DNA of 64,000 nt from Desulfitobacterium metallireducens DSM 15288. Lineage in GTDB: Bacteria; Bacillota; Desulfitobacteriia; Desulfitobacteriales; Desulfitobacteriaceae. The notes under the pieces were generated by a model. It was not told where the DNA came from and ran no database searches. It worked only from the letters and a program-made list of their open reading frames with translations. The DNA is taken from NCBI RefSeq assembly GCF_000231405.2, contig NZ_CP007032.1:3038001-3102000 (forward strand), given 5' to 3'. This document shows positions 1 to 8,103 of this stretch, one piece after another (positions within the stretch are counted from its first letter, which is position 1; the number at the start of each line of letters is the position of its first letter). Made by a program: the position numbers and the translations under genes.

Positions 1-1480
1 AAGAACCGTATCTCTCTTCTTTCCAAAGCAAAGGTAAAGCCCGATAACTGCAAAAGGCCCCCTGACAGGTTCCCATCCCCAAACGAGTTTTGCGCCGAAT
101 ATCCGACAGAGTGTAATCATCACTATCTTTAACAGCATGCTCGACCTCAGCAACGCTTACTCGCTCACATTCACAGAGCATCTGCCCCTTCGCCGGATTT
201 TTCTCGATCTGATCCAGGACAACTTGGGATTGCTCTCCAAGCCGTTCCAACATTTTATCTGATGCTCCCAGTGGCAAAAGTTGAAAGGCCCGAGCTCGAA
301 GCTCTTCTGTGATATGAGGAACAAGACTCTCCTCAGCCGTCCGACATGGGACCGTGTTTCCTAACTTTTGTGCGACCCAGTCTGCGACCTTTTCTGCCAT
401 CAAGCGGTAGGTTGTAAATTTCCCCCCGACAATACTCAAAAATCCTTGAACGCCATCCTGAACTTCATGGTCAATGAGCGCAAAAGTCCGACTCACTTCA
501 CGACCTTCTTCCTCTGATCCAGGAACTTCCGAATCCTCACGATGTAACGGCCTCACTCCGGAAAACGCCCGAATGACCCGTTGCTGGTTTATGGCCGGAA
601 GAAGCTTTGCTCCTAGTGCCATCAACTGTCCGACTTCTTCTTCTGTCGGTCGGTTTTCCAAAGGGGAATTGACAACTTCCGAGGTCGTACCGAGGATCGT
701 TATAGTCTCATGGGGAACAAAAATATCACCATCTCCAGGTGTCCGTAGGCGATTGATCACATGTTTGAAGAGGCGACGATTAAACGCGAGAAGTGTTCCC
801 TTATCACAAATGACTTCAAGCGAAATATCCGCTGATAGGGCAACTTGTGATGTCCATGCTCCCGCTGCATTCACCACAATCTCAGCTTCTGCTTGAAATT
901 CCTCCCCCGTTAAACGGTGAATTCCAGTTACACCCGTAATCTGATCCCCTTTGCGGAGAATTTGATTAACCTGATGATACGTCTTGTACTCTCCACCGTA
1001 GCGTTGCGCAGAGCGGGCATTCGCCCAAACTAGCTTAAAACCATCAACCGCAGCATCAGGCACTTCGAAAACCTGCACCGTATCTTGATTAAGCAGCGGT
1101 TCTTGAACAAGCGCTTCAGCAGTCGATATTTTTCGGACCGGAATTCCTGACCTTTGACAACCTGCTAACCAACGCCGTACAAAGCTAGGATCATCTTCCT
1201 CAGTCTGAATAAACCATCCTCCTGTATCGGCTACACAATTAGCCGCTATCTTTTTAAGTATGCGATTTTCTCGGATGCATTCCTCTGCTGAAACCGGATC
1301 TTTCACCGCGTATCGAGCTCCGCTATGCAACAATCCATGAAAGCGTGAACTCGTCCCATAAGCCAGATCTCCCTGTTCAAAAAGCAGGGCTGATATACCA
1401 CGCATACTTAAATCTCGTAGGATCCCAACACCGGTTGCTCCCCCGCCGATAATGATGACCTGAGCCGAATACGCTAACAT
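1..1480 (-). CDS. glpA: Anaerobic glycerol-3-phosphate dehydrogenase subunit A, 3' end outside window
   Basis: FAD-dependent oxidation of glycerol-3-phosphate to dihydroxyacetone phosphate, passing electrons to the respiratory chain. The gene starts at an ATG preceded by GGGAGGAAAGTTA and stays open to the window edge (493 codons visible). The N-terminus has the dinucleotide-binding motif IIIGGGATGVGIL (about residues 8-20), followed by RFHGLLHSGARY, typical of GlpA/GlpD. Near residues 440-480 there is a CEC motif and then TCQGAFC; this four-cysteine pattern is that of the BFD-like [2Fe-2S] domain that marks the anaerobic GlpA rather than the aerobic GlpD. In many bacteria GlpA works with GlpB and GlpC; these would lie beyond position 1 and cannot be seen. 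It follows rpoN after a 108-base gap containing a hairpin, so it is probably a separate unit. Confidence 0.9.
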   Translation of the reverse strand, partial: MLAYSAQVIIIGGGATGVGILRDLSMRGISALLFEQGDLAYGTSSRFHGLLHSGARYAVKDPVSAEECIRENRILKKIAANCVADTGGWFIQTEEDDPSFVRRWLAGCQRSGIPVRKISTAEALVQEPLLNQDTVQVFEVPDAAVDGFKLVWANARSAQRYGGEYKTYHQVNQILRKGDQITGVTGIHRLTGEEFQAEAEIVVNAAGAWTSQVALSADISLEVICDKGTLLAFNRRLFKHVINRLRTPGDGDIFVPHETITILGTTSEVVNSPLENRPTEEEVGQLMALGAKLLPAINQQRVIRAFSGVRPLHREDSEVPGSEEEGREVSRTFALIDHEVQDGVQGFLSIVGGKFTTYRLMAEKVADWVAQKLGNTVPCRTAEESLVPHITEELRARAFQLLPLGASDKMLERLGEQSQVVLDQIEKNPAKGQMLCECERVSVAEVEHAVKDSDDYTLSDIRRKTRLGMGTCQGAFCSYRALPLLWKEERYGS

Positions 1481-1515
1481 TAACTTTCCTCCCTATCCTG
1501 ACTCTCGGAATAACT

Positions 1516-1562
1516 AAAGCCACTGAAAAAACTGCTCCTGCGAACACTTCTTTCGGTGGCTT
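1516..1562 (-). terminator. Probable terminator after rpoN
   Basis: An inverted repeat AAAGCCACTGAAA / TTTCGGTGGCTT with a loop of about 22 bases lies between rpoN and glpA. On the minus strand it begins 27 bases after the rpoN stop. There is no long U-tract, so termination efficiency is uncertain. Confidence 0.5.
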
Positions 1563-1588
1563 CTCTTCTTTCGCGGCAGTCAAAGGAT

Positions 1589-2995
1589 TTAATATCGTTT
1601 CCGCAACGCCGTTGATGGAATTCCTAATTCATCTCGATATTTAGCAACGGTACGACGAGAAATCTCCATTTCCTTCTCTTTTAATAATTCCGAAAGTTTT
1701 TGATCCGAATAAGGCGCTTTGGGGTTCTCACTGGCGATTAAATTCTTTAACGCTTGCTTAATCCCTTCAGTCGTCACGCCGGGTTCATTTTTTATTCCTG
1801 AAGCAAAGAAAAATTTAAATTCGAAAATTCCTCGCGGAGTCTGCACATATTTATTGGAGGTAGCTCGACTTACTGTCGATTCATGAACCCCAATTTCATC
1901 CGCAATATCTTTCAGTGTCAAAGGACGTAAGTATCGTACCCCTCGGCGTAAAAATTCCTCTTGTCGGTTTACTAGAGCATTAGCGACCTTATAAAGGGTG
2001 GTCCGGCGCTGTTCAATACTCCGAATTAACCAAGCTGCAGAATTAAGCTTTTGTTCTACGAACTTCCGGGTATCATCCTCTTTATTTTGACTTAGAGCTG
2101 TACGATAGGCTTGATTGATTCCTAGCCGCGGCACTGTAATATCATTGACTAAAATAATAAATTGACCCTCAATCTCTTCAACCACAACATCAGGCACAAT
2201 ATAACGAACTTCGCTTGATCCAGAAAAGCGCCGACCCGGTTTAGGATCGAGCTTTCGCACCCAATCTGCAAGGGCCTGAACTTCGGGGGTCGAAACTTTC
2301 ATTTGAGTCGCAATTCGTTGCAAACGTCCCGCCGCTAAATCCTCCAAATGTCTAAGAAATTCCGACATATGAGCAGGTGCATCAGGAATCAAGGGAAGCT
2401 GAAGACGTAAACATTCTTCCAAATTGCGTGCCCCTACTCCCAACGGGTCAAATGACTGAACGATAGATAGTGCCTTTCCCGCACTTGCCACAGGAATCCC
2501 CTGTTCCCGAGCAATCTCTTCTAAAGGAAGTTCAAGATAGCCATTGTCGTCCAAATTACCGATGATATATTCAACCTGGTTTACCGGAATCGAAAGCTTT
2601 TGAACGTGAAGCTGTTCGAGCAAATGCTCCTGCAAAGTAGGAGCTGTGGCAACAAAAGGTTCCATACGCTTTGTTTCGGAAGAGCCAGGCTCATATTCCC
2701 GCGTCACTCTTTCTTCCTGTCTCTGAAAGTATTCCTCCCAGTCCATATCCCAGGTATTTTCTGCTTCATTATGTTCTTCCGAATTTTGGGTTGCATTTTC
2801 TTTCTCTGTTTCTGAATTTGCGCTCGATGCATTCTCCTCAACGACTTCCAGCAAGGGATTCTCCATCAACTGCTCGTCAACAAAGCTTGAAAGCTCAAGT
2901 GCAGAGAACTGCAAGATCGTGATTGCCTGACGTAATTCCGGAGTCATTATTAACTTTTGAGTTTGTTCTAGTCGAAGACCATAACCCATCCGCAC
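1589..2995 (-). CDS. rpoN: RNA polymerase sigma-54 factor
   Basis: Alternative sigma factor recognising -24/-12 promoters; it needs an AAA+ activator to open DNA. The product (468 aa) has a glutamine/leucine-rich region I at the N-terminus (LRLEQTQKLIMTPELRQAI, then LQFSALELSSFVDEQLMENP), an acidic stretch at about 55-110, the core-binding region, an HTH (DIADEIGVHESTVSRATSNKY, about 350-380) and the RpoN box SRRTVAKYRDELGIPS near the C-terminus. The start is a GTG with AAGGAGG 12 bases upstream. It is the last gene of the rapZ-yvcK-whiA unit, where Bacillus has crh. No enhancer-binding activator lies nearby, so its targets cannot be told from this window. Confidence 0.96.
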   Translation of the reverse strand: MRMGYGLRLEQTQKLIMTPELRQAITILQFSALELSSFVDEQLMENPLLEVVEENASSANSETEKENATQNSEEHNEAENTWDMDWEEYFQRQEERVTREYEPGSSETKRMEPFVATAPTLQEHLLEQLHVQKLSIPVNQVEYIIGNLDDNGYLELPLEEIAREQGIPVASAGKALSIVQSFDPLGVGARNLEECLRLQLPLIPDAPAHMSEFLRHLEDLAAGRLQRIATQMKVSTPEVQALADWVRKLDPKPGRRFSGSSEVRYIVPDVVVEEIEGQFIILVNDITVPRLGINQAYRTALSQNKEDDTRKFVEQKLNSAAWLIRSIEQRRTTLYKVANALVNRQEEFLRRGVRYLRPLTLKDIADEIGVHESTVSRATSNKYVQTPRGIFEFKFFFASGIKNEPGVTTEGIKQALKNLIASENPKAPYSDQKLSELLKEKEMEISRRTVAKYRDELGIPSTALRKRY

Positions 2996-3037
2996 GCTTT
3001 TTCATTTCCTCCTTGCAAATACTGCTTTGATCCATGT

Positions 3038-3973
3038 TTAACCGTTCTGTTCCTGGATCTTCTCAGCGAGTTCATCAATCTTTCTCATACGGTGATTCAC
3101 TCCTGACTTTCCAACCTTAGGATGAAGCATTTCCCCAAGTTCTTTGAGACTCGCATCAGGGAATTCCAGCCGCAGTTCTGCAATTTCTCTTAAGGGCTCT
3201 GATAACGATTGTAAGCCTATAGTGCTCGAAATCTTATTTATATTTTCAACTTGGCGAACTGAAGCATCCACCGTCTTATTCAAATTGGCGGTTTCACAAT
3301 TCACCAAACGATTCACTTGATTACGCATATCCTTAAATACTCGGACATTCTCGAATTCCAATAGCGCATGATGGGCCCCAATAAAACCAAGGAACTCCAC
3401 AATATGTTCACTTTCTTTGATATAAACAACATGCCAATTTTTACGAATACTCACCTTGGCTCCAAGGTGAAACCGATTTAAGAGTTTGCATAACCCTTCA
3501 GCCTGATGCTCATCATTTGTAATAATCTCCAGATGATAAGTTCCTTCCGGGTTATTAATTGAACCTCCAGCCAAAAAAGCTCCTCTTAAGTAAGCTTTTT
3601 GATCACAACGATGCTTAATCAGATCTTCGGAGATTCCGGGTTGAATATCTCCATTTGCATCTAATATTCCCAACTTTTGAAGATCAGATTGACCTTTGGG
3701 ATAAATTCTCACAAGATAAGAATTATTTTTTTTCAGACGAAGCTTCCGGCGAACGACGATATCGGCTGGTAATTTCAATACCGTCTTTGCTAACCGATAA
3801 ATCTTCCGAGCAACCGGAGCGCTTTCGGTCACGACATTTAAAGCGTAAACTTGATTTGAGATCTGCAACGTTCCATCCATCCGGATCAATGCCGCAAGTT
3901 CAGCTAAATTACAACACACCTTGGGCACTGTGATTCGAGCTAACTCCTCTTTTGTCACCGCACTAAAAGACAC
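3038..3973 (-). CDS. whiA: DNA-binding protein WhiA
   Basis: WhiA family protein, conserved in Gram-positive bacteria, with a LAGLIDADG homing-endonuclease-like fold at the N-terminus and a helix-turn-helix at the C-terminus. It is a sporulation regulator in Streptomyces and linked to cell division and chromosome segregation in Bacillus. At 311 aa the length is normal. Visible are the [12 protein letters not shown]-like segment ([12 protein letters not shown], about 26-37), [17 protein letters not shown] (second homing-endonuclease repeat) and the C-terminal [20 protein letters not shown] helix-turn-helix. The start is a GTG with AAAGGACTGAGG upstream. It lies 15 bases after yvcK, the usual neighbour. 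Confidence 0.96.
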   Translation of the reverse strand: MSFSAVTKEELARITVPKVCCNLAELAALIRMDGTLQISNQVYALNVVTESAPVARKIYRLAKTVLKLPADIVVRRKLRLKKNNSYLVRIYPKGQSDLQKLGILDANGDIQPGISEDLIKHRCDQKAYLRGAFLAGGSINNPEGTYHLEIITNDEHQAEGLCKLLNRFHLGAKVSIRKNWHVVYIKESEHIVEFLGFIGAHHALLEFENVRVFKDMRNQVNRLVNCETANLNKTVDASVRQVENINKISSTIGLQSLSEPLREIAELRLEFPDASLKELGEMLHPKVGKSGVNHRMRKIDELAEKIQEQNG

Positions 3974-3988
3974 TGCCCTCAGTCCTTT

Positions 3989-5362
3989 CTAAGACTCATC
4001 CCTTAACTTTTGACTTAAAAGGTAAGAATCCACTAACGCGATCTGTTCGCCCATAGGTTTTAACCGAAACAGAAGACGAACCAATTCCCGAGCCAGACGC
4101 GTCGAATCATGGCGTATGATGTCATCAGCCTGCAGCACATCTCGTTCTACATATTTTACCCCTAACCATTCTACATTACGGGCTTCCCCATTAACCGGAA
4201 AGGAGTCTTGCTGAGCATAACGTTCCAACAATTCTTGGGGAATCTCTCGATTATTAGCGAGAACAACATCAACAAAATTTGCGCCGCAATGATCGACAAT
4301 CGCCTGAAGATGATCAGCTACCGTGTAATCATCGGTTTCACCCGGCTCAGTCATAATGTTACAGACGTAAACACACGGAGCGGAAACCTCCTTGATCTTA
4401 TCCCGAAGTCCCTCCACTAAGAGATTAGGAAGAACGCTCGTATAAAGACTTCCCGGTCCCAAGACGATCAAGTCTGCTTCTTCAAGCGCTTTCAAAGCCT
4501 CAGGCATAGGATGGCAATCACTGGGTTCCAAAAAGACCTGTTTGATTCGCCCTTCCGCATCGCGGACGGCTGTTTCACCTTTAATTACGGTTCCATCTGC
4601 AAGCTCTGCACCCAATATGACTTGTTCTAGCGTCGAGGGATACACATTTCCCCTCAGGGCAAAGACCTTACTCACAGACTCAATTCCCTTTTGGAAATCG
4701 CCAAAAGTATCAGCTAAACCAGCGATCAGTAAATTCCCCAAGCTATGTCCCTTTAACGTCCCCGTATTAAAGCGGTAGGAAAATAAATGCTCCATGATAT
4801 TTTCTGTATCAGCTAAAGCGACAAGACAGTTACGAACATCTCCCGGGGGCAAAATTCCCATTTCATGACGAAGTTTTCCCGAGCTTCCTCCATCATCCGC
4901 AACCGTGACAATTGCCGTTAAATTACACGTATATTCCTTTAAGCCCCGCAAAAGGGCCGAAAGTCCAGTTCCTCCGCCAATCACGACAATTTTGGGACCG
5001 CGTCGCAAATGTTGGCGTGTATACATTACATCTACAATTTTTCCCTCATCATCAGGCAAAAGGGCTGAAATGATTGAACTTAACATGCGTTTAAAACCAA
5101 TGAAAATCGCAACAATCCCTATTATCGAAATAAAAATACCCATCGGCACAGCGGTTCTTGGTGCACTTCCCGTTAAATGATAAACCATTTCACGAAACTG
5201 CACTTCCAAGTACCCCAAGGCAACTCCATAATTCATGACGGATAAACCCGCAGCAAATAAGAAGATCCCTAAGACGGCTAAAAGGAACCAACGTTTCACA
5301 CCGAGATTAGGATAAAGCCACTTAAGGGCATTGGATCGGAAATCGCCTGCTTTTCTTTTCAT
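3989..5362 (-). CDS. yvcK: YvcK/CofD-like gluconeogenesis factor with membrane anchor
   Basis: YvcK family (CofD-like fold, binds UDP-sugars in homologues), needed for growth on gluconeogenic carbon sources and for correct envelope morphogenesis in Bacillus. The conserved domain begins at about residue 122 with KIVVIGGGTGLSALLRGLK, then VADDGGSSGKLR, and LIVLGPGSLYTSVLPNLLV. At 457 aa it is about 120-140 residues longer than the Bacillus protein, because of an N-terminal extension with two hydrophobic segments (about 25-48 and 72-90), so it is probably membrane-attached. Its ATG overlaps the rapZ stop by four bases, indicating translational coupling. Confidence 0.95.
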   Translation of the reverse strand: MKRKAGDFRSNALKWLYPNLGVKRWFLLAVLGIFLFAAGLSVMNYGVALGYLEVQFREMVYHLTGSAPRTAVPMGIFISIIGIVAIFIGFKRMLSSIISALLPDDEGKIVDVMYTRQHLRRGPKIVVIGGGTGLSALLRGLKEYTCNLTAIVTVADDGGSSGKLRHEMGILPPGDVRNCLVALADTENIMEHLFSYRFNTGTLKGHSLGNLLIAGLADTFGDFQKGIESVSKVFALRGNVYPSTLEQVILGAELADGTVIKGETAVRDAEGRIKQVFLEPSDCHPMPEALKALEEADLIVLGPGSLYTSVLPNLLVEGLRDKIKEVSAPCVYVCNIMTEPGETDDYTVADHLQAIVDHCGANFVDVVLANNREIPQELLERYAQQDSFPVNGEARNVEWLGVKYVERDVLQADDIIRHDSTRLARELVRLLFRLKPMGEQIALVDSYLLSQKLRDES

Positions 5363-6252
5363 CGCGCTTTCTCCCCTTTTCGGTTACGTGCAGCATCCCG
5401 GTGCTTAACACTCATCGTATAATGCTGCTCGTTCAAAAAAAGCCCGATCCTTTCCGCAATCGCAACTGAACGATGTTGCCCCCCCGTACAGCCAACGCCA
5501 ATCACCAAATGACTTTTTCCTTCTTTAACATAGTAAGGAAGAATATATTCAAGCAGATGAAGATATCTATTCATAAATTCTTGTGCCACTGGATTATTAA
5601 AAATATAATTTTGGACCAGAGGATGTTCTCCTGTTAGAGGACGAAGTTCTTCCACATAAAAAGGATTAGGCAAAAAACGAACATCAATTAACAGATCAGC
5701 ATCAAGGGGTACCCCGTATTTAAAGCCAAATGAAATAACAGAGATCGCGAGCTGTCCTTGTCCTCGCCCTTCGCCATAAAGTTCAGTAATTTGCTGTCTT
5801 AACTGCTGCGAAAGGAGATTTGAGGTATCCATAATCTTATGAGCTTGCCCGCGTAATTCTGCTAGAAGTTTCCGTTCCTCATTGATTCCATCCAGAATCC
5901 GTCCTTGAGGCGATTGCGGATGCCTACGGCGGGATTCCTTATAGCGTCGTACAAGAGCTTCATCTGAGGCTTCAAGGAAAAGAATCTCATAAAGGAAGCC
6001 TTCTCTTTCCAAGTCTTTAAGGGCTTCAGCTAAAGAAGTAAAGAATTCTCCTCCTCTTAAGTCACACACAATAGCGGCTTTAGATACTTTTCCTTGAGAC
6101 TGAGCACATAGCTCAACAAATTTTATAATAAATGCGGGCGGTAAGTTATCAATACAAAAATAACCTTGGTCTTCGAGGCACTGCAACGCCTGGGTTTTAC
6201 CAGCCCCCGATAAACCCGTTATTACTAACAGTTTCATAGATTTACGATCCAA
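5359..6252 (-). CDS. rapZ: RNase adapter/nucleotide-binding protein RapZ (YvcJ)
   Basis: P-loop protein of the RapZ/YvcJ family. In E. coli it controls glucosamine-6-phosphate synthase through small-RNA decay; in Bacillus the homologue hydrolyses GTP and affects competence. Walker A GLSGAGKTQALQ is near residue 14, the family motif IDNLPP follows at about 35, and the C-terminal half has VGCTGGQHRSVAIAE, the conserved RapZ signature. An in-frame GTG at 6261 overlaps the AAGGAGG; I chose the TTG at 6252, which sits eight bases after it, giving 297 aa. First gene of the rapZ-yvcK-whiA-rpoN unit. Confidence 0.94.
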   Translation of the reverse strand: MDRKSMKLLVITGLSGAGKTQALQCLEDQGYFCIDNLPPAFIIKFVELCAQSQGKVSKAAIVCDLRGGEFFTSLAEALKDLEREGFLYEILFLEASDEALVRRYKESRRRHPQSPQGRILDGINEERKLLAELRGQAHKIMDTSNLLSQQLRQQITELYGEGRGQGQLAISVISFGFKYGVPLDADLLIDVRFLPNPFYVEELRPLTGEHPLVQNYIFNNPVAQEFMNRYLHLLEYILPYYVKEGKSHLVIGVGCTGGQHRSVAIAERIGLFLNEQHYTMSVKHRDAARNRKGEKAR

Positions 6253-6399
6253 CCTAGCCACCTCCTTAAATTTTGTCTGTATATCTTATTGAATGATAAA
6301 AATGTCTAGTACCCGTCTATTATATTATGTTAAAACTGAGTCCTTAACCTCTCTAAGATCTTGCAAACGGAGTTACGTTACAGACACTCGGACGGACGC

Positions 6400-6880
6400 T
6401 CGCAGACCAAGCTAAGAGCCTAACTGCTTATGCAAGTAGCAGGGTTCCCTCCCGATTCGCCGTCCTTGGCTCATGGTCGGCGAGTCACATCCGTGTGACT
6501 CGTCCCGCTAAAGCAAGAGCAGTTTTGCCCAAGCTTGGTATCTGCTCGCTTTAAGTCCTCGCTTACTGTAATCGTAACTCGCTTCGAAGAATTTCACGAG
6601 TAAAACCTTTCATCAATTGCTTAAGTAAAGCCTAAGAAGCAACCGAAGGATTTTGATTTACAAGAGGGAGCGACTTCAAAGCGAGCGGATACCAGACTTA
6701 GCAAAAAGGGCGTAGCGGAGACGGGTTGGAAACAGGACGTTTCCAACTGGCCAGTAAGGCAAGGATGCCGATTTTGCCAGCGCCCCGTCGGAGAGAAGGA
6801 CTTGAGCGTTAGTCTGGTACCGCGCAGCTTACAGAGTGACCGGTGTAAAGCAAAATCCTGGAGAATATGCTCTGATAACA
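6400..6880. repeat. Large imperfect palindrome with internal hairpins
   Basis: The 637-base gap between rapZ and the next gene holds no convincing gene. It folds as an imperfect inverted repeat centred near 6616. The clearest paired arms are 6531-6557 and 6672-6700 (for example GGTATCTGCTCGCTTTAAGTC against the complement of GACTTCAAAGCGAGCGGATACC). Matching continues outward to about 6455 and 6780. Each arm also carries its own hairpin at a similar distance from the centre: CGAGTCACA/TGTGACTCG at 6481-6502 and GTTGGAAA/TTTCCAAC at 6725-6747. The remaining 100 or so bases next to rapZ should hold the rapZ promoter, but I see no clear consensus. Confidence 0.7.
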
Positions 6881-6889
6881 CCTTAAGCT

Positions 6890-8080
6890 CTACTTCGCTG
6901 CAGCAATTTTGGTGGCTTCAGTCTGAGCCTGTGTTAACGCGTCTTGTGGTGCTGTTCCTCCCCAGGCTTTCTGCCACGCTGTATCTTGTAAGGGCAGGAG
7001 TTTCCATTCCAAGGCGTCCCCAGTTAAAGGCCAGAGCTTATTCAAACTCTCCGCGACTTGAGGAGCGACTCCTTTTTGTCCCTCCGGTGTCTGATAATAA
7101 GCCACACTTGCCGGGAAATGTGATCCAGCCTGAGCAAAAACTCCTTCGACCTCAGGTTTAAGAAGTGCTTCTTCTACGCTCTTAATTAAGGGCTTAAGGG
7201 CATCCGTTGTTTTAATCGAAGAATTTGCGATTCCAAGGGTTGAACCCGCTAAGCCTTGTCCTTGTCCACCCAAAAGGTTCGACAACGGGATACTTCCCCA
7301 AGGAATATTCGCCTGAGTTAGGGCAGGAGCTTGACTTGCCGGCGCAATCATATAGACAGCCTCTTTATTTGTAAACAACGCCTGCGGATTTGGGTCAACC
7401 CGAAGAATCTTCGCATCGCGCCAGGCTTGAAGCTGCTGGAGAAATAATAAATTCGCCGGATCGTCTAAGGTAAGGCTTGCTCCGTTAACAAGCTTTCCGC
7501 CTTGACCGTTCCACCATAAACCGAGAAGATTACTATTAAGTGAAGGTATCGCCATCACCCCTTTAGTCTCGATCCAATAGGTTAAATTCGGCGGAGGCTG
7601 AACACCATCTGTACGGTAGTAAAGTAACGGAATATCAGTAAGCCAAGGCTGTGCATAAACTTTATCCCCATAACGATAAGGAGAAACTAACCCCGTAAAT
7701 GCATCTCCTTGCGCATCCACAGCTGCTAGAGCCCCTTGAGCATAGAGTTTCGTCAGCGTTTGCTGAGATGCGATAAAGATTTCCGGGCCTTCACCACCCG
7801 CTTGGGCTTGATAGGTTAATCCCGCTAATTGTTCCTCTGGTATCGCCTTAGCCTGGAGTAAAACCTCAGGGTGCTGATCCATAATAAGTTGCAGTTGTTT
7901 GTTTAAATTATCCGCTTCAGCGCCCTGCAGTGTATACCAAATCTCAATCACTGCTGGAGCCGATCCACCAGGCAGCCCCTGCTGAGGAGCTCGGTTACAG
8001 CCCGTCATAAATCCAAGTCCAAAAATTAGTGTTATGATGGTCAGTCCAAATCTGATCTGCGAAGAAAGCCTGTTTTTCAT
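6890..8080 (-). CDS. Extracellular solute-binding lipoprotein (family 1-like)
   Basis: 396 aa with a lipoprotein signal peptide: basic start, hydrophobic stretch at about 10-27 and lipobox FMTGC with the acylated cysteine at residue 28. The mature part resembles the maltose-type solute-binding proteins (IEIWYTLQGAEADNLNKQL near the N-terminus, later GVMAIPSLNSNLLGLWW and ALFTNKEAVYMIAPAS). Start ATG has GAAGGAGCGAAACG upstream. No permease or ATPase gene adjoins it, so the transporter and ligand are unknown; it may be an orphan receptor or work with a transporter elsewhere. Its 3' end runs directly into the palindrome at 6.4-6.9 kb. Confidence 0.8.
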   Translation of the reverse strand: MKNRLSSQIRFGLTIITLIFGLGFMTGCNRAPQQGLPGGSAPAVIEIWYTLQGAEADNLNKQLQLIMDQHPEVLLQAKAIPEEQLAGLTYQAQAGGEGPEIFIASQQTLTKLYAQGALAAVDAQGDAFTGLVSPYRYGDKVYAQPWLTDIPLLYYRTDGVQPPPNLTYWIETKGVMAIPSLNSNLLGLWWNGQGGKLVNGASLTLDDPANLLFLQQLQAWRDAKILRVDPNPQALFTNKEAVYMIAPASQAPALTQANIPWGSIPLSNLLGGQGQGLAGSTLGIANSSIKTTDALKPLIKSVEEALLKPEVEGVFAQAGSHFPASVAYYQTPEGQKGVAPQVAESLNKLWPLTGDALEWKLLPLQDTAWQKAWGGTAPQDALTQAQTEATKIAAAK

Positions 8081-8103
8081 CGTTTCGCTCCTTCGTTAAT
8101 TAC

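Noticed and set aside
1377-1583. A 68-codon minus-strand frame overlapping the start of glpA
   Set aside because: It is in another frame of glpA, whose own frame gives FAD-binding and BFD-like motifs.
6621-6881. An 86-codon minus-strand frame in the first palindrome
   Set aside because: It is entirely within the palindrome, Ser/Leu/Cys/Arg-rich, with no ribosome site and no family features.
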